Assembly: GCA_947175545.1 (NCBI GenBank)
Contig: CAMWNI010000001.1
Span: 310,001 to 374,000 of the forward strand
Direction of reading: 5' to 3'
Length of the DNA stretch: 64,000 bases
Source of the DNA: an uncultured Porphyromonadaceae bacterium
Lineage (GTDB): Bacteria; Bacteroidota; Bacteroidia; Bacteroidales; Muribaculaceae
A program made the translations under genes and the position numbers. The notes under the pieces were generated by a model that had not been told where the DNA came from, ran no database searches, and saw only the letters and a list, made by a program, of their open reading frames with translations. Positions 19,304 through 30,100 of the stretch are shown here, one piece after another. Position 1 is the stretch's first letter. The number at the start of each line of letters is the position of its first letter.

Positions 19304-19989
19304 GAGGTTTTCTGCAAGGCATAGAACCGGAAGTGCTTCCGCTGACGCCCGCTAATGACCCGACCGTGGCGGCAATGGCGTGGGGCGGAGTCATTGTTGC
19401 AATCGTAGCGTTTCCAACGGTTGTCAGGCTTTGGCGAATTTTCGTTGGTTCCCTGACGCACCACACCGGCAAGTTGCCGGCGGCCGAACGCACGCTTGGT
19501 GACCGCCTGAGCCAGGTTGCGGGTCTGCTGCTCTGCTGCCTGATGTGGGGCATTCTGCTTTATTGCGTCGCATATCGCCTCAGGGGTGGTGATCTGGCGC
19601 TGACGCCAGGTGCGGGTGTCGGTCTGACCGCAGCGGCCGCTTTAGTGGCGTTCCTTATTCAGATTGTCGGTTACAACCTTGTCGGCTATGCATTCTTGAC
19701 GGCGGCCGACACGCAGTCATGGACGCGTGCGCTGACGGTTTCGATTTCGATGATGGGCTACTGGATGATGCTTCCGGCGCTTGGTGCGCTGCTGTTTCCG
19801 ACAGCCGTTTTCCGGTTGGTCTGGATTGGGGTAGCGTTTTTTATCTGGTTTCGTATTGCGTTGTGGATTAAATGTTTCCGAATATTCTATGATGGTCCAT
19901 TTTCAATTGTCTACTTTTTTTTGTATCTTTGCACCCTTGAAACGGTGCCGTTGCTGATTCCCGTTGGTATCGCGCTGTACATTTGCTAA
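19300..19989 (+). CDS. DUF4271 domain membrane protein
   Basis: Multi-TM protein immediately upstream of hemD, as usual in Bacteroidetes. Confidence 0.65.
   Translation: MRGFLQGIEPEVLPLTPANDPTVAAMAWGGVIVAIVAFPTVVRLWRIFVGSLTHHTGKLPAAERTLGDRLSQVAGLLLCCLMWGILLYCVAYRLRGGDLALTPGAGVGLTAAAALVAFLIQIVGYNLVGYAFLTAADTQSWTRALTVSISMMGYWMMLPALGALLFPTAVFRLVWIGVAFFIWFRIALWIKCFRIFYDGPFSIVYFFLYLCTLETVPLLIPVGIALYIC
19901..19931 (+). promoter_or_regulatory. Promoter inside the 3' end of the DUF4271 gene, for hemD
   Basis: TTTC-N19-TATCTTTGC. Confidence 0.5.
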
Positions 19990-20007
19990 ATAAAGCCCTT
20001 TTTCAAA

Positions 20008-20820
20008 GTGAAGAAGATTCAGAAGATACTTGTTTCTCAACCCAAGCCAGAGGGAGAAAAGTCCCCGTATTTCGATATAGCCAAAAAATATGGCGTAGAG
20101 TTAGTATTCCGTCCCTTCATCCGTGTCGAAGGGCTGACTTCGCGTGAGTTCCGCCAGCAGAAGATTTCGATTTCGGAGTTTACAGCGGTTATCTTCACAG
20201 CCCGTCAGGCTGTTGACCACTTTTTCCGAATCTGTGAGGAAGTGCGCTATCAGGTGCCGGAAACGTTGAAGTATTTCTGCTCGTCGGAGAGTATTGCGCT
20301 TTATCTACAGAAGTATATACCGTATCGCAAGCGCAAGATTTTCCATTCGCCGACTGGACGGTTCGATGACTTGATTCCGATTTTGCAGAAGCATCACAAG
20401 GAGAAGTATCTCTTTGCGGTCAGCGATGTGAACAAGGATATGCTTGCCAACCTGGAAAAGAGTAAACTTCAGTACACTCGTGCGGTTATGTATCGCACTG
20501 TTGCCAATGATTTCGGTCCGGACGAGCCGTTCGATTACGATATGCTGATTTTCTTCTCACCAGAGGGCATCAAGGCCCTGCTGAAGAATTTCCCCGAATT
20601 CCAACAGGAGGAGACGCGTATCGCCACCTTCGGCAAGACGACGGCGAAAGAGGTTGCCACCGCCGGATTGCGTCTTGACCTTGACGGGTCGGCTTCGGCT
20701 ACAAAATCGATTACGGCAACCATCGATGCTTATCTCGAACAGGAAAACGGCCTTCCGAAACCGGAGGAAACAGACGACGAAGAAGATGACAACGACTCCG
20801 ACGTCAATCCCGCGGACTGA
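20008..20820 (+). CDS. hemD: Uroporphyrinogen-III synthase family protein with acidic C-terminal tail
   Basis: ILVSQPKP...SEFTAVIFTARQAVDHFF...IATFGKTTAKE; GTG start; tail [18 protein letters not shown]. Confidence 0.8.
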   Translation: MKKIQKILVSQPKPEGEKSPYFDIAKKYGVELVFRPFIRVEGLTSREFRQQKISISEFTAVIFTARQAVDHFFRICEEVRYQVPETLKYFCSSESIALYLQKYIPYRKRKIFHSPTGRFDDLIPILQKHHKEKYLFAVSDVNKDMLANLEKSKLQYTRAVMYRTVANDFGPDEPFDYDMLIFFSPEGIKALLKNFPEFQQEETRIATFGKTTAKEVATAGLRLDLDGSASATKSITATIDAYLEQENGLPKPEETDDEEDDNDSDVNPAD

Positions 20821-21190
20821 CCTCAGGTTGCGTAAGAGCGAGAAACTCTGTGCGCAGACCGCCATCGACGCCCTCTTTGGCCCGAATTCGGCCGCAAAGG
20901 GGGCGCTCGCCTATCCGTTGCGTCTTGTCTACGCTCCGCGTTCAGGCAGCCGACGGTCCGGATCGGCGGAAATTCAGTTTCTTGTCAGTGTTCCGAAGAA
21001 GCGTCTACGCCACGCGGTTGACCGCGTGCGGATGCGTCGGCGCATCCGTGAGGCATATCGTCTTAACCGCCATCATATTCCCGCAGGAATCGATGGAGCG
21101 CTTGATTTGGCGTTCATTTACGTCGGACGCGGACTGACCTCTTATGAAAAAGTCGAGCGAGCAATGGTTCGGCTGCTTTCCGAGCTATGA
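20786..21190 (+). CDS. rnpA: Ribonuclease P protein component
   Basis: RLRKSEKL...[32 protein letters not shown]; likely start is internal ATG of ORF 20654..21190. Confidence 0.88.
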   Translation: MTTTPTSIPRTDLRLRKSEKLCAQTAIDALFGPNSAAKGALAYPLRLVYAPRSGSRRSGSAEIQFLVSVPKKRLRHAVDRVRMRRRIREAYRLNRHHIPAGIDGALDLAFIYVGRGLTSYEKVERAMVRLLSEL

Positions 21191-21417
21191 GGAATCTGCT
21201 GAGCGAACTGTTGATTCTGCCAATAAGGCTTTATCGGGCTTGCATATCGCCGCTTTTCCCGCCGTCCTGTCGATTTACGCCAACATGCTCTCAGTATGCC
21301 ATTGAGGCGTTGAAGCTTCACGGTCCGTTACGTGGTCTGTTTTTGGCCGTGCGCCGGATTTTGCGCTGTCATCCCTGGGGTGGCAGCGGTTATGACCCTG
21401 TTCCTCCGCGAAAGTGA
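21187..21417 (+). CDS. yidD: Membrane protein insertion efficiency factor YidD
   Basis: [61 protein letters not shown]. Confidence 0.95.
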   Translation: MRNLLSELLILPIRLYRACISPLFPPSCRFTPTCSQYAIEALKLHGPLRGLFLAVRRILRCHPWGGSGYDPVPPRK

Positions 21418-21423
21418 AAAAAA

Positions 21424-21455
21424 TTTGGCTGTCTGCTGCAATTTTCGTAATTTTG
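21424..21455 (+). promoter_or_regulatory. Promoter for outer-membrane barrel gene
   Basis: TTTG-N20-TAATTTTG. Confidence 0.65.
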
Positions 21456-21480
21456 GGGTGTTAATTTGCGCAAGTACGCC

Positions 21481-22047
21481 ATGAAGAGAATTGTTTTATT
21501 CGGTCTGTTGACCCTGATAGCTTCGGTTTGCGTAGCCAAACCGAAGGCTTACACTAATTTATATGACAAGGTGCCTCACTCCGGCTATGTCGGCTCAGTG
21601 GGGCTTGAGATTAACGCACCCGGAGCCTATCCGGGTACGTCGGGAGGTCTGACGACGGTCCACGGTTTTATGGTCAAGCCGACCATATTCGCCGGTGTTG
21701 GCGCGGGCTACCTCCATTCGTTTACGAGCGACCAGGGTGTAGTACCCATCTTTGCCGAGGGCCGTTTCTATTTCCCCAGCGAACACATGCGCCGGATTTA
21801 TCCGCACGTCGGTGTGCGTCTTGGCGGCCAGATTGGCACTCAGGGAGGCGCGGGCATGTACTCGCAGATTGCCTGTGGCATCCGTGTGCCTTTTTCCGAT
21901 CGTCTCGCGCTGAACATTGAGGTTGGTCCGCAGTATGTCGGAAAGTATGAGCGCGAATCGTCGTCGACAACTGTTACTTACGGCAAGGACTTCAAGGCCG
22001 GCGGCTCGCATTTCGGCTTTTTCGGCCGCGTAACGTTTGAATTCTGA
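21481..22047 (+). CDS. Small outer-membrane beta-barrel protein
   Basis: Signal peptide MKRIVLFGLLTLIASVCVA; alternating beta pattern, terminal aromatic FGRVTFEF. Confidence 0.65.
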   Translation: MKRIVLFGLLTLIASVCVAKPKAYTNLYDKVPHSGYVGSVGLEINAPGAYPGTSGGLTTVHGFMVKPTIFAGVGAGYLHSFTSDQGVVPIFAEGRFYFPSEHMRRIYPHVGVRLGGQIGTQGGAGMYSQIACGIRVPFSDRLALNIEVGPQYVGKYERESSSTTVTYGKDFKAGGSHFGFFGRVTFEF

Positions 22048-22076
22048 TTACAAGCTAACGAAAACCAATCATATCC

Positions 22077-24320
22077 ATGAAAATCAGAGGAATTTTTACG
22101 GGAATGCTTGCGACGGTTGCTTTTGCATGTGTTGCGGCACCCGTTTCGCCCCGTCCGCGCGAAATGAAGTCGGGCGGAAAGAATGCTTTCTGCGGTCACA
22201 AGGCCGTCTATCGAATTGTTGTTGACAACCCGGGCAATGCGGATGCAGTCAATGTTGTGCAGGAGGGTCTCGGAGTGCCTTATTTCTCCGAGCCTGATGT
22301 GGCTGGCCGGCCGGCTTCCAATGTCGACATCATTATCGGCAAGAAGGGAGACGAGAGTGTCAAGGCCTACGAGGGTAACATTCCCGCCGAGGCCGAGGGT
22401 TACTATCTGAGCATTGAGGCTCCGGGCAAAATCGTCGTGGCCGGCACTGACGATGCCGGTGTTTTCTACGGCGCGCAGACCTTGGTTCAGATTCTGAACG
22501 GCGCGGCCCATTGCGTTCCGGCGTTGGAGGTCACGGACTATCCCGCAATGCCCAAGCGCGGCGTCATTGAGGGTTTCTATGGCAATCCGTGGAGTTTTAA
22601 AGACCGTCTGAGTCAGTTTGACTTCTACGGCAAGAACAAAATGAATTATTACATCTACGGCCCTAAGGATGACCCCTATCACCACAGGAGTTGGTACGAG
22701 CCGTATCCCGCTGCAAAGGCGCGCGAGATGTCCGAACTCGTGAAAGCCGCCCATAAGAACAAGGTTAAGTTCGTCTGGGCCATGCACCCATCTAATTCAA
22801 TCGAGACAAAGGACGATCGCGCGAAGGCGCTCAAGAAGTTCAAGCAGATGTATGATCTTGGAGTGCGAGACTTTGCGATTTTCTTTGATGATATTTCAGC
22901 CAAGAGCGTTGATGCCCAGATTGACTATCTTAACTTCCTTGACCGAGAGTTTGTCAAGAAGCACTCAGACGTAGGCAACCTGATTGTTTGCCCGACAATG
23001 TACAATAAGGCATGGTCAGGCGGCGATTATCTGTATAAGATGGGTACGCAACTGAATCCCGACATTGAGATAATGTGGACGGGTAATACGGTCTGCGACA
23101 TGATTAACGTTGAGGATTGTCAGTGGTTCACGGAGCAGACAACGCGCCTGCCTTTCATTTGGCTCAACTATCCGGTGAACGATTACGGCCAGCACAATCT
23201 GCTGATGGGTCCCGCCGTCGGCAACGACAAGGAGATTGCGCCGATGGTGTCTGCCTTCTGCTCCAACCCGATGCAGTATGCCGAGGCGTCGAAAGTTGCT
23301 CTTTACCAACTTGCCGACTTTGCCTGGAACCCGATGGCTTACGACGCGGATGCGTCCTGGCTCGGTGCAACCGAGACCCTTGAACCCGCCCATGTCGAGG
23401 CGTTCCGCAAGTTCTGTCTGAACAACGTTGACGTGGCTCCGAGTGTTCACGGGCTTCGCTTCTATGGCGAGACTCCGGACTTTGTCGAGATGGTCGGCGA
23501 GGCTGCGGAGGTCACTCCGGCGTCAGTAATGGCGATGGCTCCCTGGTTTGAGGCCCGTCGCGACGCGGCCAATGAACTCCTTTTGGCTGCCGATGGGGGA
23601 GATTCGCTTCTGAGCGAGGTCCGCGAATGGATTGTCGCCATGCAGCTCCAGGCCCTTCAGGGTATCGAACTGGCGCGCATGGCCGAGGCTCTGACGGCTG
23701 AGAATCCCAATGGCTTTATCTCGGCCTACAAGGCTTTCACAGCCTTGGGCGAGGAGGCCGACAACATTGTAAGCCGCGGATTTGAAGGCTCAATTCAGTC
23801 CGTGCGCGTTCAGACCGGCACTCTTGCGGTCAAGCCGTGGATTAAGACGGCGTCAGTTGCCCTGGCCGATGCGTTCAAGAAATCTGGAGTGCAGTATCCG
23901 GCCGATCTTTTCCCTGAGCAGGTTCTGGAGAACGGAACATACTACATTAAACATAACGGCCGCTGGCTCGGCAATCCGCAGGCCGGAAGCAAGGGTGGGT
24001 CGCCCGTTTTCCAGACGGAGATTGACGATATCAATCCGAACCGTCAGGAATGGCATATTCGCCTTGATCCGGTAACGGAGCGCTATTCGATTGTCAACAG
24101 CAAGGATGAGCGCTATCTGAACGAGGTGTTCAACTTCGGTGTGAATCCCTACTCACGCGACTGGAACACCTATGTGATCAAGAAAAAGAATGGCAAATAT
24201 TCTATTCAGAATGCCGGCAATGGCGGCCAGCAGTTCTGGGGTGTTGAGGGCGACCGCATCAAGGCCGCACCCAATGGCACAGATAGTTTCATTTTCGAAA
24301 TTGTTCCGGTTTCGGAGTGA
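22077..24320 (+). CDS. GH84 beta-N-acetylglucosaminidase (first of tandem pair)
   Basis: [43 protein letters not shown]-like block, AIFFDDIS catalytic Asp pair. Confidence 0.92.
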   Translation: [747 protein letters not shown]

Positions 24321-24366
24321 ATGCAAGCAATCAAGTCAGAAAATCATCTATCATACATAATAAATA

Positions 24367-27138
24367 ATGAAACAAATCCTTTCTCTCGCCACTCTCCTGG
24401 CGTTAGGCATAGCAGCTACTGCGGCGCCAATTACTCCAACTCCGCGCCAGCAGAACGAAGGCGGTCCGGTGGCTTTCGCCACGTCCGGCGCAACGTACAG
24501 ACTGACGGGCGCCGAGGCGGCTGATGCTGACGCAGTGAGAATCCTGTCAGAGCGCCTGACAATCACTCCCGACGGCTCAATTGAAATCGTTATCGGTGCC
24601 AAAGGCGGCAGTGCGGTCAGCGCAGTCGACTCAAAAATTCCGTCGGTTGCCGACGGATATTACCTCAGCGTTAGTCCTGACAAGGTGATGATTGCCGGCA
24701 CTGATGGCGCCGGCCAGTTCTACGGCGCGCAGTCGTTCCTGCAGCTTGCTGCCGAGGCGGAAGTTGCGGAAACTGAAGTTACGGATTATCCTGAAATTCC
24801 GATTCGCGGCGTCATTGAAGGTTTCTATGGCAACCCGTGGAGCCATGAGGCCCGTATCAGCATGTTTGAGTTCATGGGCCGTCACAAAATGAATGAATAC
24901 ACATATGGTCCGAAGAATGACCCTTATCACCGCGGCAGCTGGGCCACTCCATATCCCGCTGCCGAGGGTAAGCTCATCACCGAATTAGCTCAGGCCGCTG
25001 ACCGCAACAAGGTTAAATTTGTATGGGCCATGCATCCGGGCAACAGCATCGGCGAGGCTCAATATTCGGCAGCCCTTGCCAAATTCGAGTCGATGTATGA
25101 GCTTGGAGTCAGAAACTTCAGTCTGTTCTTTGACGATATCGGTGGTGAAAACGTTCAGCAGCAGGTCAATTATCTGAAGTATCTGACCGACAATTTTGTA
25201 AAGAAGCATGACGACGTCAGCCCGCTGAGCGTATGCCCGACGGCCTATAACACCGCTTTCGGTGGCGCCGGCCTTCAGAACTATATGAACACCATGGCCC
25301 AGCTGGACCCGGGCGTCAAAATAATGTGGACCGGCCGTTCGGTGGTTGACATGCTTGAGGTAAACAACCTGAAGAGCTTCACAGAGATGGCCGGCCGCAA
25401 GCCTTACATATGGCTTAATTATCCGGTCAATGACTATGGGGGCGGTTCGATTCTGATGGGTTCTGTTACCGGTCTCGACCCCGCCATCAAGGATCATGTC
25501 AGCGCCTTCTGTTCTAACCCGATGGAGTATGCTGAAGCGTCGAAAGTGGCCCTTTACGGCCTTGCTGACTTCGCATGGAACCCCGAAGGATTCAACCCGT
25601 CGCAGTCGTGGGAGCAGTCAATGACCGAGCTGATGCCCGAGGGTGCAGCCGAGGCCTTTCGTCGCTTCTGTCTGAGCCATGTTGACTACTATTCGAGCAG
25701 TCACGGCTATCGTCGCGCAGATGAGACGCCCGAATTTCAGGCCCTTAATGCCGAACTTGGCGAGTTGACCGCGCAGAATGCCGCACGCTATCGCGAATAC
25801 TTCCAGAAGCAGCTCGATGCAGCCAAGACGCTTGAGGCTGTTAACTGCGAAATGGTTACGGAACTTTCAGCCTGGATTCTTAACTATCGGTTGCAGGCCG
25901 AGCGCGCTTTGGCGTTGACCGATATCGCCGAGATTCTTGAGTCGGACACCCCGTCGGACTTTGTTGAGCAATATAGAAAATACGACACGGCAACCTCCGA
26001 GGCTGAAGCGATTGTTGACCGCGACTTCCCCGGCACCATCAAGCGATTCACTCCCCGTGCCGGCACCCGTTATGTTGAGCCTTTCCTGACCACTACTGTC
26101 GGCAATCAGGTTAATGCGTTCAAGGACCTTGGCGTTCAGTATCCGTCCGACCTGTTCCCGCAGCAATTGCTGGCTGATGGCGAATACTATATTCTCTATA
26201 AGGGCAAGTATCTGAGCAATGGTTCCGGTTCGGCCAACAATTCGCCCGCGAACCCGACCTGGCGCGCCGAACTTGACAACATCAACCCGAACCGTCAGAT
26301 ATGGAAAGTGCGTGTCGACGTCAACACGGGCCGTTATTCGATTTTCTCGGCTCATGACAATCGCTATGTTAACGAGGTAGGTAATTTCGGCGTCAATCAG
26401 TACTATTCCGACTGGAACACGTACTCACTGAGCCGTCTGAACGGCAAGTATGCGCTTCAGTGTGGCGGCTCGGCCGGAACGAAATATCTGACCGCCACGT
26501 CAAGTCGAATCAACCGCGACGGGGGTTCGGACTATGATCCGGTCAACTTCATTTTTGAATTTGTGCCTGTTGTCGGCACTCCTGAGGTGTCTCCGGAAGT
26601 TGAACTGCCTGCCACGGTTATCATTCTCAATGAAAAAGGCGAGGCTCTGACCAAGTCCGGCTCCACGACACGCTTCACGGCTCTCGGCGAAACCGCCAAG
26701 AGAACCCAGCAGTTCGTCATTGCAACCGATGCGACTACGAAGCGTTTCTCAATTACGTGTGTCAGCGGCAATACTCCCCTTGACGAGAAGCAGACATTCC
26801 GCAACAAGAGCGAATATGCTCCGGAATGGCATACTTATGTTATTCTTGAACATAACGGCAAGCACTCAATTCAGAATTGCGTGCATGTCAACAACAATAA
26901 CAACACGGCTTACTGGATTATCAATGAAGAGGGCAATCTTGGCGTTGACGGTTCGGTCAATCCGTATGATGCCTATCAGTTTATTCTGAAACCGGCGGAG
27001 AGCGGGGATGATTCCTCGATTTCCGAGATTGTTGCTTCAGAATCAAATTCAGGCATTTATGACCTTCAGGGCCGCAAACTGACCGAAGTTTCGCGTCCGG
27101 GCCTCTACATTGTCAACGGAAAAGTAACCAAGCGCTAA
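24367..27138 (+). CDS. GH84 beta-N-acetylglucosaminidase (second of tandem pair), extra C-terminal domain and sorting-like motif
   Basis: [54 protein letters not shown]; C-term [27 protein letters not shown]. Confidence 0.92.
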   Translation: [923 protein letters not shown]

Positions 27139-27155
27139 GCTTCAGTTTCTTATAA

Positions 27156-30100
27156 ATGGAAAAACGTTATAACCTCGTCAACAACCTCCTCGGGTGGGTC
27201 TGCTTCGTCATAGCGGCCGCCACTTATCTGCTCACGATTGAGCCGACGGCATCGTTCTGGGACTGTCCGGAATTTATCTCGCAGGGCTACAAGCTTGAAG
27301 TCGGCCACCCGCCGGGCAACCCGATTTTCATGCTGACGGCTCGCTTCTTCATCAACTTCGTTGGCGGAGAGCCTGGCAGCGTCGCCATGGCGGTCAATTC
27401 GATGAACGCGCTGCTGAGCGCTGGAACGATAATGCTGCTTTTTTGGACAATCACTTATCTGACCCGACGCCTGATCAGTAAGCGAGGCACGGAACTTACC
27501 TCTTCGCAGATGGTTGTATGCATGGGTGCGGGTTTGGTCGGCGCGCTTGCCTACGCTTGGAGCGACACGTTTTGGTACTCGGCCGTCGAGGGCGAGGTTT
27601 ATGCGTTCTCTTCCTTCTGTACGGCGCTCGTATTCTGGCTGATACTGAAATGGGACAATAGGGCTGACTTGGCTCACTCTGACCGTTTTCTGGTTCTGAT
27701 TGCCTATGTTATAGGCGTCAGCATCGCGGTCCATCTGCTGAACCTTCTCTGCATTCCGGCAATTGTGCTGGTGTTCTACTACCGCAAGAGTACGCAGCCG
27801 ACGACTAAAGGTTCGTTGCTGGCACTGCTTGTCAGCTTCGTGATTGTCGCGCTGATTCTTTTCGGTCTTGTTCCGGGATTCGTGGAGGTTGCTCAGTATT
27901 CCGAGTTGTTCTTCGTCAACATGCTTGGAATGGGTTATAACACCGGAGTCGTGATTTACACGTTTGTCGCGCTTGGCATTTTCATCTGGACCATCTATGA
28001 ACTTTATCATCAGAAGTCGGACTTGAAAATCAAGCTTAGTTTCGCACTGAGCGTGCTTGTCAGTGGCATTCCTTTTATTGGCAGTTCGCTGCTGATTCCC
28101 GTCGTAGTGATGGCTGCGCTGCTTGTCTGGTTAAACTGGGTCAACAGGCTCCCAATCCGCGTTCTGAATCTGATTACCTTGAGCATTTTGGTTATTTTTA
28201 TCGGATATTCAAGCTATGCGTTACTGCTTATCCGCTCGTCGGCTGAAACTCCGATTAATCAGAACGCTCCTGACAATGTTTTCTCGCTTGCATCCTATCT
28301 GAACCGCGAGCAGTATGGCGAGTCGCCGCTGCTTTACGGCACTACGTTCACATCCGAGGTTATGCGCACACCGGACGGCAATGCCATTTCCGAGGAAAGT
28401 TACGGCTACGGCAAGACGGTCAAGAACTCGGAGTCGGATCCGGACCAGTATGACCGAGTTCTGACGAAGACCACCTATACCTACATTCCGGAGCAGAACA
28501 TGATTTTCCCGCGCATATATTCCGCTCTGCATCGTGCGGACTATATGAGTTGGATCGGTATGCGCGAGAGCGACCTTGAGACTGTCATGGCCACGACCAC
28601 TGACGGCTCAATGGTCAAAATACCTAAAAAGCGACCCACTTTCGCGCAAAATCTTGCTTATTTTTTCAACTATCAGTTGACCCACATGTATCTGCGTTAC
28701 TTCATGTGGAACTTTGCCGGCCGTCAGAATGACCTCCAGGGCAACGGCGAGATTAATCGTGGAAACTGGATTAGCGGAATCCCATTTATTGACACTCCGC
28801 GTCTTGGCGACCAGAGTTTGCTTCCCGCCGAGTTCGGTACGGGTAATAAAGGCCATAATGTCTTCTACATGCTTCCGCTGCTTCTCGGCGTTATTGGTCT
28901 GGTGTGGCAGTCGCTCAAGGGCGAGAAGGGAATACGCCAGTTCTGGGTTGTTTTCTTCCTGTTCTTTATGACCGGCATCGCGATTGTGCTTTATCTGAAC
29001 CAGACTCCGAACCAGCCGCGCGAACGTGACTACGCCTTTGCAGGCTCGTTCTATGCGTTTGCAATCTGGATTGGCCTCGGAGTCGGCGCGATTGCAGACG
29101 GAATCGACCGCCTGCTGAAGAAGCCTCATTCGATGGCCGGTGCTGTTGTCGCATCGTTGCTGGGGCTATGTGTGCCTCTCCAGATGGTTTCGCAGACCTG
29201 GGACGACCATGACCGCAGCGGGCGCTACACGGCGCGCGATTTCGGCATGAACTATCTCAGTTCGCTTGAACCTAACGCGATTATCTTTACAAACGGCGAT
29301 AACGATACCTTCCCTCTCTGGTATGCACAGGAGGTTGAGGGCTACCGCACTGACGTGCGTGTTGTCAATCTTTCCTATCTGACCACAGACTGGTATGCGG
29401 CCCAGCAGAAACTGCCCGCTTATGATGCTCTGCCGGTCAATATGCTTGCAACTAACAAGGACCTCGGCCTCGGTCGCCGCCAGAGCGGCTATGTGATGAA
29501 GTCGGAGGACGATGAGCCGGTTCTGAACTTCCTTCGCGACTATTACAGCAATAATCCGGACGAAATTGCCCGCGCGTATGGCGTCACGTATCCGATTATC
29601 GCTGCGGGAACGGTATATATTCCCGGCGATTCGCTCAAGGGTGAGGACGACATTGTCTTTGACCTGGAGGATATACTGCTGAAAAAGAATAAGCAGACGG
29701 TGCTGACCCAGGGCGACGCTCTGACGCTGGATATTCTGGCGACTTCGGCCGAGCGCGGCTGGGACCGTCCGGTCTATTTTGCCAACACCGTGGCCGATGC
29801 TTACTATCTTGGCTTGCGTCCGTGGATGTACAATACGGGCATGGCTCGCCGCGTGATGCCCAAGTTCAGTGCCGAGCCTTACAAGGCGTTGAACGATTCG
29901 GCTTATGTCAACGTAATGGAACGCTTCCGCTGGGGTGGCCTTGACGCTGCCGACGGCAAGGATGTCTATCTTGACGAGACCGTGCAGCGCATGGTTGCGT
30001 CAACCCGCTACTCGATGACGGAAATTGCCCGTTCGCTCTATGTGGCCGGAGAGTTCCGTAAGGCGCTTGACGTGCTTGAGCTGGCTCTGGAGAAGTTGCC

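Noticed and set aside
21978-22787. 269-aa minus-strand ORF
   Set aside because: Antisense to GH84; codon-bias artefact.
27150-28010. 286-aa minus-strand ORF
   Set aside because: Antisense to the DUF2723 gene; His/Arg/Gln-rich and featureless.
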